Shown one piece after another: positions 1 through 6,169 of a DNA stretch of 6,605 nt. The stretch is from positions 1 to 6,605 of the forward strand of contig JBPCRE010000178.1 in the NCBI GenBank assembly GCA_050997195.1, given 5' to 3'. Positions within the stretch are counted from its first letter, which is position 1; each line of letters begins with the position of its first letter. A program made the translations under genes and the position numbers. The notes beneath the pieces are model-generated. The model did no database searches and was not told where the DNA came from. It was given only the letters and a program-made list of their open reading frames with translations. The stretch comes from JACCZP01 sp050997195. Its GTDB lineage: Bacteria > Actinomycetota > Thermoleophilia > Solirubrobacterales > Thermoleophilaceae.

Positions 1-134
1 GGCTCACCCCCTCGTGCGCCGCCCTCTACGTGCCCGACCTCGACGCCTCGCTCGACGAGGAGTCGGCCAAGCGCGACTTCTGGCACGCCTTCCGGGCGCT
101 CGGCGACTGGTACGCGGAGATGCCTCCTTATTAG
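1..134 (+). CDS. 3' end of an unrecognised protein gene (partial)
   Basis: Reading from base 3 gives 43 codons ending ...GDWYAEMPPY and a TAG stop at 132-134. The fragment has a natural residue mix: hydrophobic AALYVPDL, acidic LDASLDEESAK, then an aromatic, amphipathic FWHAFRALGDWYAEM. It also has the GC-rich third positions of the neighbouring genes, so it is probably the real C-terminus of a gene that begins outside the window. I do not recognise the family and assign no function. The stop codon overlaps the stop of the convergent methyltransferase gene: TTAG at 131-134 reads TAG on plus and TAA on minus. There is therefore no room for an intergenic terminator between the two genes. Confidence 0.6.
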   Translation, partial: LTPSCAALYVPDLDASLDEESAKRDFWHAFRALGDWYAEMPPY

Positions 135-1495
135 GCGCCCGCCACCCGCTCGAGCAGCGCCACGCACTCGATGTGCGGGGTCTGCGGGAACATGTCCACC
201 GGGTGCACGGATCGGAGCTCGTAGCCGGCGTCCACCATCTGGCGCGCGTTCGGGGCGAGGGTGGTCGGGTTGCAGGAGACGTAGACGATCTTCTTCGCGC
301 CGGCCTCCAGCACCCGCCGGACGATCTTCGGGGAGAGGCCTGCGCGTGGCGGATCGATCACCACCACGTCGGGGCGTCCGGCGCGTTCGACGAGCGGGCG
401 AAGGGCGGTCCTTACGTCACCGGCGAAGAAGGAGGCGTTCTCCATCTCGTTCAGGCGCGCGTTCTCGATGGCGTCGGCCACCGCGGGCTCGACCACCTCG
501 ACTCCCCAAACCTCGCGCGCCCGCAGCGCGAGGACCAGCGCCACGGTGCCGATGCCGCAGAAGAGATCGAACACGCGCTCGGAGCCGCGGAGCTCGGCCA
601 GGTCGGCCGCCGTGGCGTAGAGCACCTCGGCCATCTCGGTGTTGGTCTGGAAGAAGGCCGTGGGCGAGATGCGAAAGCGCAGGTCGGCCAGCTCCTCCTC
701 GATGTGCTCGACTCCGGCCACGAGCTTCGTCTCCCCGTCGGTGGTGGTCTCGGCCACCCCGGGGGATCGGGTCCAGAGCAGGCCGTCGGCGCCCGCCGCC
801 TCGGCCAGCGCCTCCGCGCGGAGCTCACCCTCGCTCGTGACGATGCGGGCCTGTAGCTGCCCCGTGCGGCGCGCCTCGCGGACCACGAGGTTGCGCAGGA
901 AGCCGGTGTGCTCGCGGCGGTCGTAGGGCTCGAGGCCCTCCGACCGGCACCACGCCTTCACCCGCTCGCGCACGGCGTCGATGCGCTCGGAGGCGAGCAC
1001 GTCCTCGGTCACGTCGTCGATGCGGCTCCAGCTTCCGGCGCGGTGGAAGCCGAGGGCAAGGTCGCCATCCTCGGTCGCCCCGAAGGAGTACTCGAGCTTG
1101 TTGCGGTAGCCCCAGGGGCTCGTGGCCGCCACCATCGGCGCCACCGGCGGCTCCTCGAAGTGGCCGAGGCGCACGAGGGCCTCGCGCACCTGCGCCTCCT
1201 TCTCGGCGAGCTGGCGCTCGTAGGGGAGCACCTGCCACGACGCCCCCGGGTGGGGGGCGCGCTCGGAGATCCGGTCGGGACTGGCGTCGAGGATCTCTAG
1301 GGCCCGGGCCTCGGCGAAGCTCCGCTTCGGCTTCGTGACCTCGGCCCGCACGCGGTCTCCCGGCACGGCGCCCCGCACGAAGAGCACGTACCCGTCGAGC
1401 CGCGCCACCCCGCTCCCGCCGTAGGCCAGCGAGTCGATGGTGAGCTCGAGCCTGTCCCCGCGAGCGGGACGGCCTCGGGTGAGGGAATCGGCCAC
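131..1495 (-). CDS. rlmD: TRAM-domain class I SAM-dependent RNA (uracil-C5) methyltransferase, RumA/RlmD family
   Basis: This cytoplasmic enzyme is predicted to transfer a methyl group from SAM to C5 of a uridine in rRNA (23S U1939 and/or U747) or, less likely, tRNA U54. Residue numbers are for the 454-aa product from GTG 1495. An N-terminal TRAM RNA-binding domain spans about 8-68. The C-terminal Rossmann methyltransferase shows FFQTNTE (281-287), SAM motif I DLFCGIG (310-316), DPP (381-383), the catalytic Cys408 in VSCNP and the general-base Glu443 in PHIE. These make the family assignment firm; the exact target is not decidable from sequence. Oddly, the Fe-S segment normally rich in Cys (CPHxxxCGGC type) reads APHPGASWQV with no Cys. 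The frame stays open upstream to an ATG at 1600, but that extension lies in a palindromic repeat and looks non-coding. GTG 1495 has AGGA (1506-1503) at 7-nt spacing; GTG 1498 is the alternative. It is probably cotranscribed with the phasin-like gene upstream. Confidence 0.88.
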   Translation of the reverse strand: MADSLTRGRPARGDRLELTIDSLAYGGSGVARLDGYVLFVRGAVPGDRVRAEVTKPKRSFAEARALEILDASPDRISERAPHPGASWQVLPYERQLAEKEAQVREALVRLGHFEEPPVAPMVAATSPWGYRNKLEYSFGATEDGDLALGFHRAGSWSRIDDVTEDVLASERIDAVRERVKAWCRSEGLEPYDRREHTGFLRNLVVREARRTGQLQARIVTSEGELRAEALAEAAGADGLLWTRSPGVAETTTDGETKLVAGVEHIEEELADLRFRISPTAFFQTNTEMAEVLYATAADLAELRGSERVFDLFCGIGTVALVLALRAREVWGVEVVEPAVADAIENARLNEMENASFFAGDVRTALRPLVERAGRPDVVVIDPPRAGLSPKIVRRVLEAGAKKIVYVSCNPTTLAPNARQMVDAGYELRSVHPVDMFPQTPHIECVALLERVAGA

Positions 1496-1507
1496 CACCT
1501 CATCCTG

Positions 1508-1520
1508 GCACGCGGCGTGC
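1508..1520. repeat. short inverted repeat upstream of the methyltransferase start
   Basis: GCACG-CGG-CGTGC is a perfect short palindrome lying between the large 103-nt palindrome (sharing base 1520) and the AGGA ribosome-binding site (1506-1503) of the methyltransferase gene. In RNA it could form a small 5-bp hairpin next to the ribosome-binding site. A regulatory effect is possible, but nothing else in the sequence supports one. Confidence 0.4.
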
Positions 1521-1622
1521 TGAGGTCCGCAGAGCGAGTCAGGCCGGGGATGCAGGGTCGAAGGCTTGGTGGGCCAAGCCGAGACCCGAAGACCCGGCAT
1601 GGCGAAGCTATGCGGACCTCAG
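1520..1622. repeat. 103-nt imperfect palindrome (long hairpin) between the phasin-like and methyltransferase genes
   Basis: Four nested inverted repeats can be read directly. The outer stem is CTGAGGTCCGCA (1520-1531) with TGCGGACCTCAG (1611-1622), 12 bp. Next come GCCGGG (1543-1548) with CCCGGC (1593-1598), GGGTC (1555-1559) with GACCC (1583-1587), and GGCTTGG (1563-1569) with CCAAGCC (1574-1580), closed by a TGGG loop. That is 30 pairs in one rod. A competing local hairpin, GCATGGC-GAA-GCTATGC (1597-1613), also exists. The element starts 4 nt after the stop codon of the phasin-like gene (minus direction). It lacks a T-run, the tRNA T-loop consensus and the SRP-RNA GGAA apex, so it is not an ordinary terminator, tRNA or SRP RNA. 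It may be a REP/MITE-like dispersed repeat or a structured, processed operon-internal RNA. Transcription would come from the minus-strand operon. Confidence 0.75.
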
Positions 1623-1629
1623 GACCTCA
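1614..1629. repeat. tandem duplication of GGACCTCA overlapping a stop codon
   Basis: Two adjacent perfect copies of the octamer GGACCTCA (1614-1621 and 1622-1629). The first belongs to the outer arm of the 103-nt palindrome. The second, read on the minus strand as TGAGGTCC, contains the TGA stop of the phasin-like gene (1629-1627). No copy lies at the other end of the palindrome outside its own arm, so this is not a classical target-site duplication. Confidence 0.6.
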
Positions 1630-2418
1630 GCGGAGCTTCACTTCGATGCGCTCGAGGACGGTCTTCCGGTTGGCGTTGCGCTTCTCGTAGTCGCGCACCT
1701 TGCGGAGCTCGGGGGCCGTGAGGGCGTCGAGGCGCTCCTGGACCTGCGCGGCGGTGAGATCGTCGTAGCCCGAGATCGGAAAGCTCGGCCCGATGCCCGC
1801 GGCCCGGCGGGCCCGATCGGCCGAGACGATGACGGGGTCGGCGCTCTTGCGGGCGCGAGAGGCCGCCGAGCCCACCTGCCGGCGCGCCTCGTCCACGGCG
1901 TCGGTGCCGAGCTTGCGCGCGTCGTCGGAGCGCTGCTCGACCTCCTCCCGGGTACGACCCAGCAGGCTCTCCAGGTTGGCGAGCACGTCGTCGGTCTGCT
2001 GCCGTCCCCGGGTCACGAGGCTCTTGATCACGTTCTGGGCGTCGTCGCTCGTCATGCGCCCTCGCTTGACGGCGTCGTCGAGGACCTCCTCCACGCGTTC
2101 GCGGGTGAGCATCATGAGGTTGAGCGGAGTGATCACCGAGCGCCTGAGCACGGACCGGAAGTCGGCCACGTCCTTGCCCGAGACGTCGAGCTGCTCGACC
2201 GGCTTGGGCGAAGCGTCGGCCGCCTGATCGGCGCGCTTTCGGGCGGTCTGCTGGCGGCCACGAGCCTGGCCCCCCTTCTTCGCCGCGGCGGAGCGCTGGG
2301 CGGCGGAGCGGCCCGATCCGCTACCCGACGAGGACGTGCGCCGACTCCCCTTCTTCCCGGACGCCCCTCCCCCCCGGGAGGACCCTCCCCCTCCTGACGA
2401 CCTTCCGCTCTCCGCCAT
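1627..2418 (-). CDS. phasin-like helical protein with disordered basic N-terminus
   Basis: 263 aa in three parts. Residues 1-72 are low-complexity Gly/Ser/Lys/Arg/Ala (SGGGGSSRGGG, SSSGSGSGRS, then AKKGGQARGRQQTARKRA), predicted disordered and strongly basic. Residues about 80-190 are amphipathic helix with the pattern LTRERVEEVLDDAVKRGRMT followed by RGRQQTDDVL, resembling polyhydroxyalkanoate-regulator phasins (COG3937-like). Residues 217-263 form a compact charged block (YDDLTAAQVQERLDAL...NANRKTVL) that I recall from actinobacterial proteins without a defined role. The start is secure: ATG 2418 is preceded by GAGGAGG (minus strand, 2433-2427) at 8-nt spacing. The frame stays open upstream, but that region is not needed. 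There is no signal peptide or membrane segment, so it is likely cytoplasmic, on a granule surface or on the nucleoid. The basic tail would fit binding of nucleic acid or acidic surfaces (inference). No PHA synthase is visible nearby. Confidence 0.75.
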   Translation of the reverse strand: MAESGRSSGGGGSSRGGGASGKKGSRRTSSSGSGSGRSAAQRSAAAKKGGQARGRQQTARKRADQAADASPKPVEQLDVSGKDVADFRSVLRRSVITPLNLMMLTRERVEEVLDDAVKRGRMTSDDAQNVIKSLVTRGRQQTDDVLANLESLLGRTREEVEQRSDDARKLGTDAVDEARRQVGSAASRARKSADPVIVSADRARRAAGIGPSFPISGYDDLTAAQVQERLDALTAPELRKVRDYEKRNANRKTVLERIEVKLR

Positions 2419-2426
2419 GTCACCCG

Positions 2427-2433
2427 CCTCCTC
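2427..2433 (-). promoter_or_regulatory. strong Shine-Dalgarno for the phasin-like gene
   Basis: GAGGAGG on the minus strand, 8 nt before ATG 2418. It is the best ribosome-binding site in the window and fixes this start against the much longer open frame upstream. Confidence 0.8.
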
Positions 2434-2451
2434 GTTCGTCTCACGCCTCCG

Positions 2452-2467
2452 GCGGTCTCCCGACCGC
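2452..2467 (-). other. intergenic hairpin GCGGTC-GGGA-GACCGC
   Basis: On the minus strand a 6-bp stem with a GGGA loop lies in the 65-nt gap between the EEP-family stop (2484) and the phasin-like start (2418). No T-run follows it, so a strong intrinsic terminator is unlikely. It could be a weak attenuator or a transcript-stability hairpin between the two genes, or chance in GC-rich DNA. Confidence 0.4.
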
Positions 2468-2483
2468 GCGCGGCAACTCCCGA

Positions 2484-3293
2484 CTATCTCATGCCGAAGC
2501 GCACAACGACAGGCCGATGGTCTGAGAGCCGTAGCAATCGGCCACCGATCGAGCGCTCCCGCCGGCTGGGCTCGAGCAGCCGGGGCGGCTCGAGAAGCTC
2601 CAGGTGGCGCCCGAGCACGTGGTCCACGGAGTGGGAGGCCGCGGGCGGCGCGAGGCCGAAGCGCTCCCGGAGCTCTTCGAAGACGGAGGGGGAATGGAGG
2701 GGGCGGAGGTTCAGGTCCCCGCCGAGCACGAGCGGACGATGGGCGGACCAGGCGGTCGCCCGCTCGGCCGCCCGGAGCACGTCGCCCTCCGGCCCCCGCC
2801 CGCCGATGCTCGCGTGCAGGTTGGCCGCCGCGAGGCGCCGAGCACCGGGCCCGAGGAGGTCGGCGAAGATCAGGCGCCGGCGCTCGGGCCACCGGGTCAG
2901 CGTCAGGCGCCGGACCCCCTCGATCCTCCACGGCGGACGCACCAGGACCTGGTTGGAGCCGCCCTCCCACGAGCCGAGCAGATCGGGGCGACGATCGGCC
3001 AGCCACGCCCGGGCGCCCGCTCCGAGGTTGCGAGCGGTGAGCGCCGATGCACCGCCCGCCTCCGCCCGCCGGCACAGCGGCACGAGCCAGCGCGGGGGGA
3101 CCTCCTGGAGGAGCGCGATGTCCCACGCCTCGCGGGCCAGGACCTCGGCGAAGGCGCAGAGCAGCGAGCGGTTGACCTGCACGTGGGTCGCGCCGCGCTC
3201 CTCGACGCCGAGGATCCGGGAGCGCCAGGTGTACAGGGAGGGATCGGGCGGGGCGTCGCGGCCGTGGAAGAGGTTCCAGGAGATCACCCGCAC
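2484..3293 (-). CDS. endonuclease/exonuclease/phosphatase (EEP) family metal-dependent hydrolase
   Basis: 269 aa from GTG 3293. The whole EEP fold is present, with its metal and catalytic residues in order: Asn7 in SWNLFHGRD, Glu64 in LLQEVPPRW, NLH at 158-160, GGDLN at 191-195 (Asp193, Asn195), SVDH at 222-225, and the terminal SDH at 257-259 followed by RPVVVRF. Members hydrolyse phosphodiester or phosphomonoester bonds in DNA, RNA, lipids or small molecules using Mg or Mn; the substrate cannot be told from this sequence. No signal peptide or membrane segment is seen, so it is probably cytoplasmic. The start is uncertain: GTG 3293 gives the usual MRVISWN-type N-terminus, GTG 3287 and GTG 3320 are also in frame, and none has a good Shine-Dalgarno. 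It diverges from argF with 15 bp between start codons and is followed 65 nt later by the phasin-like gene. The reading frame is open upstream to 6320, but that extension is antisense to argF, the first cupredoxin gene and the DUF2079 gene, and is not believable. Confidence 0.88.
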   Translation of the reverse strand: MRVISWNLFHGRDAPPDPSLYTWRSRILGVEERGATHVQVNRSLLCAFAEVLAREAWDIALLQEVPPRWLVPLCRRAEAGGASALTARNLGAGARAWLADRRPDLLGSWEGGSNQVLVRPPWRIEGVRRLTLTRWPERRRLIFADLLGPGARRLAAANLHASIGGRGPEGDVLRAAERATAWSAHRPLVLGGDLNLRPLHSPSVFEELRERFGLAPPAASHSVDHVLGRHLELLEPPRLLEPSRRERSIGGRLLRLSDHRPVVVRFGMR

Positions 3294-3302
3294 CGCTACG
3301 GT
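3274..3302 (+). promoter_or_regulatory. candidate promoter for a leaderless argF transcript
   Basis: TTCCAG (3274-3279), a 17-nt spacer, then TACGGT (3297-3302), which fits the actinobacterial -10 pattern TANNNT. Seven bases after the hexamer end, the predicted +1 falls at 3309, exactly the G of the argF GTG start codon. argF has no Shine-Dalgarno close to its start, which agrees with leaderless translation. The promoter lies inside the 5' coding end of the divergent EEP gene. It is inferred from pattern and spacing only; the -35 match is partial. Confidence 0.45.
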
Positions 3303-3308
3303 GCCCGG

Positions 3309-4205
3309 GTGCCGCGTCACTTCCTCACCGGGACCGAGCTCTCCGGCGAGGAGCTCCTCGCTCTGCTCGGGCGCGCCCGCGAGCTGAAGCTCGACCGAGG
3401 CGCGAGCCGGGCGCTCGCGGGACGCAGCGTGGCGCTCGTGTTCGAGCAGCCCTCGACCCGCACCCGGATCTCCTTCGAGGTGGGGGTGACCGAGCTCGGC
3501 GGCCATCCACTCGTGCTCCGCCCCGGAGAGATGCAGCTCTCGCGGGGCGAGTCGCCGCGCGATACCGCGCTCGTGCTCTCGCGCTACGTGCACGCGGTGG
3601 CCGTGCGCGCCGTCGAGCACGAGCTCCTCGAGGAGCTCGCGGGCAGCAGCTCGGTGCCGATCGTGAACATGCTCACCGGCGAGCATCATCCCTGCCAGGT
3701 GCTCGCGGACCTCATGACGCTCGAGGAGCGCTTCGGCGCGCTGCGCGGACTGAAGCTCGCCTACGTGGGCGACTTCAACAACGTGACCCGCTCGCTCATC
3801 ACCCTGGGCGCGCTGGTGGGCGTCGAGGTGGCGGTGGCGGCGCCCGCCGAGCTCCATCCGCCCGCTCCCGAGCGATCGGCCACCATCGTCGAGGATCCGG
3901 CGCGGGCCGTCGAGGGCGCGCACGCCCTGTACACCGACGTGTGGGTGTCCATGGGCGACGACGGGGACGCCGACGAGCGTCGGGCGCTGCTCGCTCCCTA
4001 CCGGCTCGACGAGCGGCTGCTCGGGCTCGCCCGACCCGACGCGGTGGCCCTCCACTGCCTGCCCGCGCATCCCGGCGAGGAGATCACCGAGGGAGTCCTC
4101 TACGGCGAGCGCTCCGCCGTGTGGGACCAGGCCGAGAACCGTCTCCACGCCCAGAAGGCGCTCCTCGAGCTGCTGGTGGCGCCACGCGCGCTCGCCGACG
4201 GGTAG
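3309..4205 (+). CDS. argF: ornithine carbamoyltransferase (OTCase)
   Basis: Catalyses carbamoyl phosphate + L-ornithine to citrulline + phosphate in the cytoplasm, a late step of arginine biosynthesis. The 298-aa length is normal for the anabolic enzyme. Visible motifs: carbamoyl-phosphate loop STRTR (49-53), HPCQ (127-130), VGDFNNV (153-159) in the ornithine-domain entrance, ornithine-binding DVWVSMG (210-216), HCLP (249-252, catalytic Cys250) and ENR (276-278), whose Arg contacts carbamoyl phosphate in known structures. After HCLP the sequence reads AHPGEE, where AHRGEE is more usual; this is a mild variant outside the core ligands. GTG 3309 (VPRHFLTG...) matches the usual OTCase N-terminus; the open frame before it is antisense to the EEP gene. 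There is no close Shine-Dalgarno, and a -10-like TACGGT is placed for a leaderless mRNA. No other arg gene is visible in the window. The next gene starts 12 nt downstream. Confidence 0.95.
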   Translation: MPRHFLTGTELSGEELLALLGRARELKLDRGASRALAGRSVALVFEQPSTRTRISFEVGVTELGGHPLVLRPGEMQLSRGESPRDTALVLSRYVHAVAVRAVEHELLEELAGSSSVPIVNMLTGEHHPCQVLADLMTLEERFGALRGLKLAYVGDFNNVTRSLITLGALVGVEVAVAAPAELHPPAPERSATIVEDPARAVEGAHALYTDVWVSMGDDGDADERRALLAPYRLDERLLGLARPDAVALHCLPAHPGEEITEGVLYGERSAVWDQAENRLHAQKALLELLVAPRALADG

Positions 4206-4208
4206 GGT
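4203..4208 (+). promoter_or_regulatory. TAGGGT motif at the argF stop (possible -10 element)
   Basis: TAGGGT fits the TANNNT -10 pattern, and its first three bases are the argF stop codon. The heptamer GTAGGGT (4202-4208) recurs at 6169-6175 before the second cupredoxin gene. A start about 7 nt downstream would leave a leader of only about 3 nt before ATG 4218. No -35 match was seen, so an internal promoter is only a possibility. Confidence 0.25.
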
Positions 4209-4217
4209 GCCAGCCGA

Positions 4218-4625
4218 ATGTCTTCGCGGTCTCGCCTCCTCGTCCTCGCGCTCGCCGTGGCCTTGCCCCTCACCCTGGCCGGGTGCCTCGGCGGCAGCAG
4301 CGAGCCGCCGCCCGCGCCGCCGCCGAGCCCCGCCCAGGTATCGCCGTCGCCGGGCGCGCCTGCGGGCAAGAGCGTGACCGTGAAGATGGAGAACATCCAG
4401 TACATGCCGAAGGAGGTCCGGGTGGCCGCCGGCGGCACCGTGACCTGGGAGAACACCGACGGCCCGCCGCACACGGTGACCAAGCAGTCGGGGCCGGGCA
4501 AGAGCTTCGACTCGGGCACCATGCAGCCGGGCGACAAGTACAAGCAGCGCTTCAGCCAGCCCGGCCGCATCGAGTACCTCTGCGAGATCCACCCCGGTCA
4601 GACGGGCACCATCAGCGTCGAATAA
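4218..4625 (+). CDS. cupredoxin (plastocyanin/amicyanin-like) lipoprotein with Gln at the axial copper position
   Basis: 135 aa. A lipoprotein signal with hydrophobic core LLVLALAVALPLTL and lipobox LAGC (20-23) predicts lipidation at Cys23 and anchoring outside the membrane. A Pro/Ser/Ala-rich spacer (about 27-50) leads to one cupredoxin domain (52-135). Copper ligands are His85 (PPHTVT), Cys122 and His125 in YLCEIHPGQTG. The spacing Cys-x2-His-x2-ligand is that of amicyanin-like proteins, where the last position is usually Met; here it is Gln128, as in stellacyanin-type sites. Members are small blue-copper electron carriers or copper binders; the partner is unknown. It begins 12 nt after argF; the only upstream ribosome-site candidate is a weak AGGG (4204-4207) overlapping the argF stop. 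It is paralogous to the lipoprotein at 6211, and the two bracket the DUF2079 gene. Confidence 0.92.
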   Translation: MSSRSRLLVLALAVALPLTLAGCLGGSSEPPPAPPPSPAQVSPSPGAPAGKSVTVKMENIQYMPKEVRVAAGGTVTWENTDGPPHTVTKQSGPGKSFDSGTMQPGDKYKQRFSQPGRIEYLCEIHPGQTGTISVE

Positions 4626-4637
4626 CCGGGTGGCCTC

Positions 4638-6146
4638 GTGCGCACCGCGCTGAACCGTCCGCTGTACTTCACCGCCGGGCTCGCTCGCTCCGAGCCCGCG
4701 TTGCTCCTGCTCGTGGCCTTCGCCGCCACGGGCTACGCCGTCTACTCGGTGCTCAACCACCTGCATTTCGGCACCTACGCCTACGACCTGGGCATCTTCG
4801 ACCAGGTGATGTGGCACTACAGCCGCTTCGAGATACCGGAGACCACCGTGGTGGGGCTCCCCACCGCCCTCGGCGACCACTTCCACCCGATCCTCGTGCT
4901 GCTCACGCCCCTCTACTGGGTGTGGTCGGACCCGCGGATCCTTCTCGTGGCTCAGGCCATTCTCATCGCCGCCTCGATCGTCCCGGTGTTCATCTGGTGC
5001 CGCGAGCGGGTGGGTCGGGGACCGGCGTACCTCCTCGTGGGGGCCTACGTGATGTTCTGGGGCGTCCACTCCGCGGTGGCCTTCGATTTCCACGAGATCG
5101 CCTTCGCTCCCGTGCTGTTGGCGTCGCTGCTCATCGCCGCGGACCGGGGGCGGTGGCGGGCGTTCGGAGCGCTGGTGGTGGCGCTGCTCCTGGTCAAGGA
5201 GAACCTCGCGCTGCTCCTCGTGTTCGTCGGCCTCTACGTGGCGCTCGTGCACGGCGAGCGCCGGCGGGGGCTCATCGTGGCCGGTGTGTCCATGGGGTGG
5301 TTCTTCCTCACCACCAAGCTCTTCATCCCGTGGTTCGGCGGCGGCAAGGCCTTTCGGCACTTCCGCTACCAGCAGTTCGGCTCCGACCTGCCCGAGGCCC
5401 TCGGCCACATGCTCCGATACCCGTGGACGGTGTTCGAGGTCTTCGTGGACCAGGAGGCCAAGGTGCGCACGCTCATCCTGCTCTTCGCGCCCTTCTTGGC
5501 GCTGGTCTTCCTCTCCCCGCTGGCCATCCTGCTCATCCCCCTCCTGGCCGAGCGCATGTACTCCACCAACGCCTTTCTGTGGGGCACGAGCGCCCACTAC
5601 TCGCTGGTGATCGCCCCGGTTCTCGTCATGGGCACGGCGGACGGCCTCGCCCGCCTGATGCGCCGCCTGCCCGCGGAGCGCCGGCATCGAGCGCCGGCCT
5701 ACGCGCTGGCCTGCACCTGGGTCGTCTTCGTGGTGAACGTGGGCGCGGCCGGAGACTTCCCGCTGCGAGCACTCACCGATCCCGAGTTCTACAGCCTCTC
5801 CCCGGCCGACGACATCGCGAGCCGCATGGTCTCGCTGGTGCCGCCCGGGGCCACGGTGGCCGCACAGAGTCACTTCGTGCCCCACCTCTCTCAACGGCGG
5901 GGGGTGTTCCAGCTCGGCCCCGGGAAGCCCACGGCGGAGTACATCGTGGCCAACTCGGGGCTCGACTTCCAGCTTCGCTACCCCGACCTTCGCTACGTGG
6001 ACAAGCGCCGTCTGCTTCGCGACCGTGCCGATCGCTACGGACCGGTCTTCTACGAGGACGGATGGGTGGTGCTCCGCCGCTACCCCGACGACCTCGCGGA
6101 CGCGGCCGGGGGGAAGCGGCGTCCGAGGGCGAGGGCCCCGGGGTAG
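4638..6146 (+). CDS. DUF2079 family polytopic membrane protein
   Basis: 502 aa with roughly ten hydrophobic segments, for example 21-40, 82-97, 100-120, 128-148, 152-167, 174-204 (probably two), 210-230, 278-303, 318-335 and 352-372. A soluble C-terminal domain follows (about 378-502, VPPGATVAAQSHFVPHL...VFYEDGWVVLRRY). Family hallmarks are DLGIFDQVMW (50-59), GDHFHP (79-84), FDFHEIAFAP (149-158) and VKEN (186-189); the acidic and His clusters would lie at the outer face. DUF2079 proteins are generally thought to resemble GT-C membrane glycosyltransferases, but no substrate is established, so I assign no reaction. GTG 4638 follows the cupredoxin stop by 12 nt, suggesting translational and transcriptional coupling; the Shine-Dalgarno is weak (GGGTGG, 4628-4633). 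The C-terminus ends in a basic Arg/Lys/Ala/Gly tail. Position between two cupredoxin-fold lipoproteins suggests a shared envelope role (inference). Confidence 0.88.
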   Translation: MRTALNRPLYFTAGLARSEPALLLLVAFAATGYAVYSVLNHLHFGTYAYDLGIFDQVMWHYSRFEIPETTVVGLPTALGDHFHPILVLLTPLYWVWSDPRILLVAQAILIAASIVPVFIWCRERVGRGPAYLLVGAYVMFWGVHSAVAFDFHEIAFAPVLLASLLIAADRGRWRAFGALVVALLLVKENLALLLVFVGLYVALVHGERRRGLIVAGVSMGWFFLTTKLFIPWFGGGKAFRHFRYQQFGSDLPEALGHMLRYPWTVFEVFVDQEAKVRTLILLFAPFLALVFLSPLAILLIPLLAERMYSTNAFLWGTSAHYSLVIAPVLVMGTADGLARLMRRLPAERRHRAPAYALACTWVVFVVNVGAAGDFPLRALTDPEFYSLSPADDIASRMVSLVPPGATVAAQSHFVPHLSQRRGVFQLGPGKPTAEYIVANSGLDFQLRYPDLRYVDKRRLLRDRADRYGPVFYEDGWVVLRRYPDDLADAAGGKRRPRARAPG

Positions 6147-6169
6147 CGCCACGCGCCGCCGCGAAGGAG

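Noticed and set aside
14..856. 280-codon plus-strand frame at the left end
   Set aside because: It is antisense to the methyltransferase gene, whose motifs are unmistakable, and its composition is shadow-like.
1520..1622. SRP RNA, tRNA or intrinsic terminator as explanation of the palindrome
   Set aside because: It has no GGAA apical loop or SRP loop motif, no tRNA T-loop consensus or cloverleaf spacing, and no T-run after the stem on either strand.
1520..1622. Transposon with target-site duplication
   Set aside because: There is no matching direct repeat on the two outer flanks and no coding capacity. The GGACCTCA pair is on one side only.
2604..3308. Extension of the argF frame upstream of GTG 3309
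   Set aside because: It is antisense to the EEP gene and not part of any known OTCase. The usual N-terminus begins at 3309.
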